Assembly (NCBI RefSeq): GCF_024166365.1
Contig: NC_064826.1
Coordinates: 62,265,001-62,329,000 of the forward strand
Direction of reading: 5' to 3'
Length of the DNA stretch: 64,000 nucleotides
Source: Elephas maximus indicus
Lineage: Eukaryota; Chordata; Mammalia; Proboscidea; Elephantidae
Shown here: positions 57,595-64,000 of the stretch, piece by piece
Layout: each line of letters opens with the position of its first letter
How positions within the stretch are numbered: position 1 is the first letter of the stretch
The notes under the pieces: generated by a model
The model's input: the letters and a program-made list of their open reading frames with translations, nothing else
The model's database searches: none
Told to the model about the DNA's origin: nothing
Position numbers and translations under genes: made by a program

Positions 57595-58019
57595 GGCAAA
57601 CGTTTTATTGAGGACTTAGTATTTTCCAGGCACTATTTTTTTTTTTTATTAACAGTACAGAAACCATGGTGGCATAGTGGTTAAGAGCTACAGCTGCTAA
57701 CCAAAAGATTGGCAGTTTGAGTCCACCAGGTGCTCCTTGTAGACCCTATGGGGTAGTTCTCTGTCCTGCAGGGTCGCTATGAGTTGGAATTGACTCGACA
57801 GCAATGGATCTTATTAACAGTACTGTATATGCATTATCGTCTTTAATCCTCATTACAGTTTTTTTGGTTTGTTATTATCTATATTTTAGAGGTGAAGAAA
57901 CTGAAGCACAGAAATGTTAAATAACTTGTCAGAACTCTTGCCGATAATAAGTGCAAAGCTAGTTGCCCAGGAAGATGTACCAGAGGCTTTGGGTTCTTAA
58001 CCACTATGCTGTGCAGCCT
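57595..58019 (+). repeat. MIR SINE, split by a SINE
   Basis: The left part (TTTATTGAGGACTTAG..CCAGGCACTA) and right part (TTTAATCCTCATTACAG, AGAGGTGAAGAAACTGAAGC, TTAACCACTATGCTGTGCAGCC) make one nearly complete MIR around the SINE insertion. Confidence 0.88.
57659..57810 (+). repeat. Afrotherian tRNA-SINE, type A
   Basis: Complete SINE with an exact 13-bp duplication TTATTAACAGTAC at 57646-57658 and 57811-57823. Confidence 0.95.
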
Positions 58020-58039
58020 CTTTTTTCTCTACAGTCAGA

Positions 58040-58235
58040 TAAGCCTATGTTTGAGGGCTGCCTCAGCTACTTACTAGCAAGGCAAATTACTTAGGAACTC
58101 TAGACTTCAGTTTTCTTATCTGTAAAATAGATACCTATCTCACAGAGCTTGTGCGACAATTAAACTAGTTACTATGTATTATGTGTCTTATATGCTGCCT
58201 GGCATACAATTTGCACTCGATAAATGTGTATTACT
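58040..58235 (+). repeat. MIR SINE
   Basis: CTCAGCTACTTACTAGCAAGG, TCAGTTTTCTTATCTGTAAAA, CTCACAGAGCTTGTG, TGCCTGGCATACAATTTGCAC and ATAAATGTGTATTAC are the MIR core and 3' end in order. Confidence 0.85.
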
Positions 58236-58784
58236 TTTCACCACAGTAACTCTAAATATCTTCAAGTCATCTTTGGCTTACTCTTCTCCTTTATCTAACC
58301 TACTACTAAGTTCACTAAGTCTTATCTCTTGGATTCATTGCTTTCATTCCCATTGCCCCAAACTTAATTCCCTCTTATCAGACTTTACTCTTAATACTTA
58401 AAATATCTGGCTCCTACATGGTGTTTTTGTAAGTCTTTTTCTCTTACAATCTCAGGTCCGGATTAATCTTCCTATAACAAGCGTTTTCAATGGTACTTCT
58501 GTCATCAGAAAGCTGTAACACTACTGTTTTCTGCATTATTCTGTCTGGCTCGCCTTACTCTGCCCTCCTCCTACCCAGTCAGCCTAATCGCTCATTCCTA
58601 ACATGATCTTTTTAGTCAAACTGGCTGATTAACTTTCCTTTTATTTTCCTTACCTTTAGGAATGCCACCCCCGTAGTTAATTCCTGTTGTTCCTTGATTT
58701 TTAAATGTCTTCTTTCTTCTCCAATTACCTGTCCCTTAAGTTGCACCTCGGTTTCTGCCTTGTTTATGAATTCATCCCCATTTT
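58236..58784. other. Unique or L2-like intronic sequence
   Basis: Pyrimidine-rich. It may be an old L2 (CAAGTCATCTTTGGCTTAC, TTCACTAAGTCTTATC) but is not certain. Confidence 0.3.
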
Positions 58785-58987
58785 CAGGCATACCTCGGAG
58801 ATCCCGTAGGTTCCGTTCCAGACCACCTCACAAAAGCAATTATCACAATAGAGCAAGTCACACGAATTTTTTGTTTTCCCAGTGCATATAAAAGTTATGT
58901 TTATACTATACTGTAGTCTGTTAAGTGTGCAGTAGCATTATGTTTAAAAAACAACATGCATACCTTAATTAAAAATACTTCATTGCA

Positions 58988-60317
58988 GATAAAATACTTA
59001 GGAATAAATCTTACCAAAGATGTAAAACACCTATACAAAGAAAACTACAAAGTACTACTACAAGAAATTAAAAAGGACATACTTAAGTGGAAAAACATAC
59101 CTTGCTCATGGATAGGGAAACTTAACATACTAAAAATGTCTATTCTACCAAAAGCCATCTATACATACAATGCACTTCCGATCCAAATTCCAATGTCATT
59201 TTTTAATATGATAGAGAAACAAATCACCAACTTCATATGGAAGGGAAAGAAGCCTTGGATAAGCAAAGCATTACTGAAAAAGAAGAAGAAAGTGGGAGGC
59301 CTCACTCTACCTGATTTCAGAAGCTATTATACAGCCACAGTAGTCAAAACAGCCTGGTACTGGTACAACAACAGACACATAGACCAATGGAACAGAATTG
59401 AGAACCCAGATATAAATCCATCCACATATGAGCAGCTGATATTTGACAAAGGCCCAGTGTCAGTTAATTGGGGAAAAGATGGTCTTTTTAACAAATGGTG
59501 CTGGCATAACTGGATATCCATTTGCAAAAAAATGAAACAGGACCCATACCTCACACCATGCACAAAAACTAACTACAGGGGGATCAAAGACCTAAACATA
59601 AAGACTAAAACAATAAAGATCATGGAAGAAAAAATAGGGACAATATTAGGAGCCCTAACGCAAGGCATAAACAAAGTACAAAACATTGCCAAAAATGACG
59701 AAGAGAAACCAGATAACTGGGAGCTCCTAAAAATCAAACACCTATGCTCATCTAAAGACTTCACCAAAAGAGTGAAAAGACCACCTACAGACTGGGAAAG
59801 AATTTTCAGCTATGACATCTCCGACCAGCACCTGATCTCTAAAATCTATATGATTCTGTCAAAACTCAACCACAAAAAGACAAACAACCCAATCAAGAAG
59901 TGGGCAAAGGATATGAACACACACTTCACTAAAGAAGATATTCAGGCAGCTAACAGGTACATGAGAAAACGCTCTCGATCATTAGCCATTAGAGAAATGC
60001 AAATTAAAACCACGATGAGATTCCATCTCACTCCAACAAGGCTGGCATTAATCCAAAAAACACAAAATAATCAATGTTGGAGAGGTTGCGGAGAGATTGG
60101 AACTCTTATACACTGCTGGTGGGAATGTAAAATGGTACAACCACTTTGGAAATCTATCTGGCGTTATCTCAAACAGTTAGAAATAGAACTACCATACAAC
60201 CCAGAAATCCCACTCCTCAGAATATACCCTAGAGAAATAAGAGCCTTCACACAAACAGATATATGCACACCCATGTTTCTTGCAGCTCTGTTTACAATAG
60301 CAAAAAGCTGGAACTAA
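58988..60317 (+). pseudogene. L1 ORF2 C-terminal part
   Basis: An open frame of about 440 L1 residues, downstream of the RT catalytic motif. It starts at IKYLGINLTKDVKHLY and includes [37 protein letters not shown] and the cysteine-rich CWRGCGEIGTLIHCWWEC. It ends at TAA 60315-60317, where the copy at 168-3242 has CAA and reads on for about 70 codons, so a single nonsense change ended it early. The EN and RT active sites are missing. Confidence 0.9.
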
Positions 60318-60555
60318 CCAAGGTGTCCATCAACGGACGAATGGTTAAATAAATTGTGATATATTCACACAATGGAATACTACGCGTCAATAAAGAACAG
60401 TGAGGAATCTGTGAAACATTTCATAACATGGAGGAACCTGGAAGGCATTATGCTGAGCGAAATTAGAGGCAAAAGGACAAGTATTGTATAAGACCACTAT
60501 TATAAGATCTTGAGAAATAGTATAAACTGAGAAGAACACATACTTTTGTGGTTAC

Positions 60556-60586
60556 GAGGGAGGGAGGGAGGGAGGGTGGGAGAGGG
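60556..60586 (+). repeat. G-rich L1 3' UTR tract (possible G-quadruplex)
   Basis: At least five GGGA units followed by GGGTGGGAGAGGG in the 3' UTR of the L1. A polypurine G-rich tract at this place is a known conserved feature of L1 3' UTRs. G-quadruplex formation is inferred. Confidence 0.75.
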
Positions 60587-61563
60587 TTTTTTACTGATTA
60601 GTTAGTAGATAAGAACTGCTTTAGGTGAAGGGAAGGACAATACTCAATACACAGAAGGTCAGCTCGACTGGACCAAAAGCAAAGAAGTTTCCAGGATAAA
60701 CTGAATGCTTCAAAGGTCAGTGGAGCAAGGGCAGGGGTTTGGGGACCATGGTTTAAGGGGACTTCTAAGTCAGTTGGCAAAATAATTCTATTATGAAAAC
60801 ATTCTGCATCCCACTTTGAAATGTGGCGTCTGGGGTCTTAAATGCTAACAAGCGGCCGTCTAAGATGCATCAATTGGTCTCAACCCACCTGGATCAAAGG
60901 AGAATGAAGAACACCAAGGTCACATGATATCTAAGAGCCCAAGAGACAGAAAGGGCTACATGAACCAGAGACCTACATCATCCTGAGACCAGAAGAACTA
61001 GTTGGTGCCCAGCCGCAACTGATGACTGCCCTGACAGGGAGCACAACGGAGAACCCCTGAGGGAGCAGGAGATCAGTGGGATGCAGGCCCCAACTTCTCA
61101 TAAAAAGACCATACTTAATGGTCTGACTGAGACTAGAGGAATCCCGGTGGTCATGGTCCCCAAACCTTCTGTTGGCCCAGGACAGGAACCATTCCCGAAG
61201 ACAACTCAGCAGACATGAAAGGGACTGGACAGTGGGTAGGAGAGAGATGCTGATGAAGAGTGAGCTATTTGTATCAGGTGGACACTTGAGAGTGTGTTGG
61301 CATGTCCTGTCTGGAGGGGGGATGGGAGGATAGAGAGAGTTGGAAGCTGGCAAAATTGTCACGAAAGGAGAGACTGGAAGGGCTGACTCATTAGGGGGAG
61401 AGCAAGTGGGAGTATGGAGTAAGATGTATATAAACTTATATGTGACAGTTTGACTTGATTTGTAAACGTTCACTTGAAGCTCAATAAAAGTTAATTAAAA
61501 AAAATACTTCATTGCTAAAAACAGTAACCATCATTTCAGCCTTCAGCCAGTCGTAATCTTTTT

Positions 61564-62150
61564 TTTTAATAATTTTTATTGTGCTTTAAGTGAAAGTTTA
61601 CAAATCAAGTCAGTCTCTCACGTATAAACTTATATACACCTTACTACATACTCCCATTTATTCTCACCCTAATGAGTCATCCCGCTCCCTCCTTCCAGTC
61701 TCTCCTTTCATGACCGTTTTGCCAGTTTCTAACCCTCTCTACCCTCCCATCTCCCCTCCAGATAGGAGATGCCAACACAGTCTCAAGTGTCCACCTGATA
61801 CAAGTAGCTCACTTCTCATCAACATCTCTCTTCAACCCATTGTCCAGTCTCTTCCATGTCTGATGAGTTGTCTTCGGGAATGGTTCCTGTCCTGGGCCAA
61901 CAGAAGGTTTGGGGACCATGACCACCGGCATTCTTCTAGTCTCAGTCAGACCATTAAGTCTGGTCTTTTTATGAGAATTTGGGGTCTGCATCCCACTGAT
62001 CTCCTGCTCCTTCAGGGGTTCTCTTTTGTGCTCCCTGTCAGGGCCGTCATCGTTTGTAGCCGGGCACCATCTAGTTCTTCTTGTCTCAGGATGATGTAAG
62101 TCTCTAGTTCATGTGGCCGTTTCTGTCTCTTGGGCTCATAGTTACCGTGT
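61564..62150 (-). mobile_element. L1 3' UTR insertion, antisense
   Basis: A strongly 5'-truncated L1 of the same young family, inverted, with a T-run at its left (61559-61567). GTCGTAATCTTTTT (61550-61563) and GTCATAATCTTTTT (62151-62164) flank it. The Tigger1 phrase CAGTCGTAATCTTTTTGCTGG rejoins across it. Confidence 0.94.
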
Positions 62151-62239
62151 GTCATAATCTTTTTGCTGGTGGAGGATCTTGCCTCGATGTTAAGGCTGCT
62201 GACTGACCGGGGTGGTGGTTGCTAAAGGACAGGGTGGCT

Positions 62240-63880
62240 ATGACAGTTTCTTAAAAATGGACAACAGTGAACTCTGCCACATCAGTTGACTCTTCCTTTT
62301 ACAAAAGATTTCTCTGTAGCATGTGATGCTGCTTGATAGCATTTAAGCTATAGTCGAACTACCTTCGAAATTAAGAGTCAGTCCTCTCAAACCATGCCAC
62401 TGCTTTGTCAGCTAAGTTTATATAATGATCTTTTGTTGTCATTTGAAAGTTGTTCACACCATCTTCACCGGGAGTAGGTTCCGTCTCAAAAAACCACTTT
62501 CTCTGCTCACCCATAAGAAGCAACTCCCCAGCCAGTAAAGTTTTATCTTGAGATTGCAGCAGTTCAGTCACATCTTCAGGCTCCACTTCTAATTCTAGTT
62601 CTCTTGCTGTTTCTACCACATCTTCCCCCACTGAAGTCTTGAACCCCTCAAAGTCATCCACGAGGGTAGGAATCAGCTTCTTCCAAACTCCTGTTGATAT
62701 CTGACCTCCTCCCAAGAATCAGGAGGTGGCCGAAATATTCTTGATGGCATATAGAATGGCGAATCCTTTCCAGAAGCTTTTCAGTTTACTTTGCCCAGAT
62801 CCATCAGGGAAATCACTACCTATGACAGCTGTAGTCTTATAAAATGAATTTTTTGAATAATAAGACATGAAAGTCGAAATTACGCCTTTATCCATGGGCT
62901 GCAGAATAGGTGTTGTGTTAGCAGGCATGAAAACAACGTTAATCATCTTGTACATCTGAATCGGACCTGTTGGGTGGCCAGGCGCATTGTCCATGAGCAG
63001 TAGTATTTTGAAAGGAATCTTTTTTTCTGAGCAGTAGGTTTCAATATTAGCCTTAAAATACTCAGTAAACCATGTTATAAACGTATGTGGTGCATCCAGG
63101 CTTTGTCATTCCATTTATACAGCACAGGTAGAATAGATTTACTATAATTCTTAAAGGCCGTAGGATTTTCAGAATGGTAAATGAGCATTGGCTTCAACTT
63201 ACAGTCCCCAGCTGCATTAGCGGTAAGAAGAGAGTCAGCCTGTCTTGGAAGCTTCGCAGCCAGGCGTTGACTTCCCTCCAGCTGTGACAGTCCTAGGTGG
63301 CGCCTCCTTCCAGTATCCGGCCGTTTGTCTGCGTTGAAAACCTGCCGTTCAGCGCAGCCGGCTTCACCAGTTGTCTCAGCTGCATTACTGGCTGTAGCTT
63401 CTGTGTCAGCACTTGCTGCATCGTCTTGGACTTTCATGCTGTGGAGCCAGCTTTCCTTAAACCTCACGAGCCAACCTCTGCCAGCTTCAGACTTCTTCCA
63501 CAGCTTCCTCACCTCTCTCAACACTCACAGGATTGAAGAGAGTTAGAACCTTGCTGTGAATTAGGTTTTGGCTTACAGGAATGTTCTGGCTGGTTTGATG
63601 GTTTGATCTTCTATCCAGACCACTGAAACTTTCTCCGTATCAGCAATAAGGCTGTTTCACTTTCTTATTATTCGTGTATTCACTTGAGTAGCACTTTTAA
63701 TTTCCTTCAAGAACTTTTCTTTTGCATTCACAACTTGGCCGACTGTTGAAGCAAGAGGCATAGCTTTTGGCCTGTCTTGGCTTTTGACATTTCTTCATCA
63801 CTAAGCTTCATGATTTCTGGCTTTTGATTTAAAGTGAGAGATACGCGATTCTTCCTTTCACATGAACACTCAGAGGCCAT
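62240..63880 (-). pseudogene. Tigger1 transposase, broken
   Basis: Minus-strand transposase remnant. It is split by frameshifts into pieces at 63728-63997 (DNA-binding start), 63075-63524 (middle, with YHSENPTAFKNYSK and [13 protein letters not shown]), 62719-62994 (DDE part) and 62371-62715 (C-terminal acidic part, [16 protein letters not shown]). It acted on its own terminal repeats with TA target sites; domesticated relatives such as JRK and CENP-B share the fold. Nothing suggests that this copy is under constraint. Confidence 0.93.
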
Positions 63881-64000
63881 TTTAGAGTTATTAATTGGCC
63901 TAATTTCAATATTGTCGTGTCTCTGGGAAGAGGGAGGCCTGAGGAGTGGGAATAAAATGGGGGAACGTCCAGTCGGTGGAGCAGTCAGAACACACACGAT

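Larger units (their letters stand above)
58988..61502 (+). mobile_element. L1 LINE, 5'-truncated, sense, relatively young
   Basis: L1 inserted into Tigger1 with the duplication AAAATACTTCATTGC at about 58974-58988 and 61502-61516. It keeps an open ORF2 C-terminal region (to 60317) and a full 3' UTR ending in CAATAAAAGTTAATTAAAAAAAA. The 3' UTR has a G-rich run at 60557-60586. Its divergence is the lowest of the L1s here. It lies sense to ANKIB1. Confidence 0.95.
56134..64000 (+). other. ANKIB1: ANKIB1 intron 2 (start)
   Basis: From the exon 2 donor to the window end. No further ANKIB1 exon was found on either strand. It holds MIR, L2, SINE, Tigger1 and L1 sequences. Confidence 0.8.
58785..64000 (-). 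mobile_element. Tigger1 DNA transposon, minus strand, nested, cut by window end
   Basis: A pogo-superfamily DNA transposon. The terminal inverted repeat CAGGCATACCTCGGAGAT starts at 58785, and the element runs past 64000. Two L1 copies interrupt it (58988-61502 and 61564-62150), each with a target-site duplication. The transposase gene lies on the minus strand from about 63880 down to 62240. Its N-terminal CENP-B-like helix-turn-helix part reads MASECSCERKNRVSLTLNQK. The DDE nuclease shows [15 protein letters not shown] and [11 protein letters not shown] as the three acidic motifs. The frame is broken into at least four pieces, so it is inactive. Tigger transposons are fossils in all placental mammals. 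Confidence 0.95.

Noticed and set aside
61590-62099. A 169-residue ORF and its inverted twin at 60973-61473 (166 residues)
   Set aside because: Both are antisense readings of two L1 3' UTRs in opposite orientation, so the proteins resemble each other without being genes.

Overview
The window is nuclear DNA of a placental mammal, almost certainly a proboscidean (elephant-type) genome. The main clue is about 35 copies of tRNA-headed SINEs of the afrotherian/elephant type, together with an RTE-class LINE whose 3' end matches the SINE tails. This taxonomic call rests on recognising the repeats by eye; no search was run.

Only one host coding exon is visible: the first coding exon of ANKIB1 (an ankyrin-repeat RBR-type E3 ubiquitin ligase) at 55858-56133, + strand. 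It has a good acceptor, a good donor, an in-frame upstream stop and three upstream AUGs. A CpG island at about 6430-7470 carries two identical ETS-type motifs and a candidate ANKIB1 non-coding exon 1 with a GTAAGT donor at 7472. In other mammals KRIT1 lies head-to-head with ANKIB1, so the island is probably their shared bidirectional promoter and sequence left of it would be KRIT1 5' territory. No KRIT1 coding exon is visible. On this reading ANKIB1 intron 1 runs 7472-55857 (about 48.4 kb) and intron 2 runs from 56134 past the window end.

Layout: 168-3242, 5'-truncated sense L1; 3.2-6.2 kb, AT-rich sequence with SINEs and a MIR; 6.4-7.5 kb, CpG island; 10.69-20.84 kb, a full-length but decayed antisense L1 that received a SINE, a SINE fragment, a Tigger-type DNA transposon and an RTE copy; 21.6-24.7 kb, a nest of four related LTRs inside an old L1; 25-39 kb, old L1 remnants and many SINEs; 39.75-44.24 kb, a decayed ERVL-type provirus on the minus strand with both LTRs and a leucine-type primer-binding site; 48.26-51.47 kb, a nearly complete minus-strand RTE LINE; 53.9-58.2 kb, MER5A, L2 and MIR remnants around the ANKIB1 exon; 58.79-64 kb, a Tigger1 DNA transposon (minus strand, running off the end) with two L1 insertions inside it.

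Nothing looks like a new molecular system. The most interesting signals are structural. All SINE types here can be read as a tRNA-like head joined to a piece of the RTE 5' end and the RTE 3' terminus, including one with a different, tRNA-Gly-like head. Two SINE pairs re-used the same target site. The ANKIB1 leader carries a start-stop uORF plus an overlapping uORF, and its protein starts with a myristoylation-type N-terminus.
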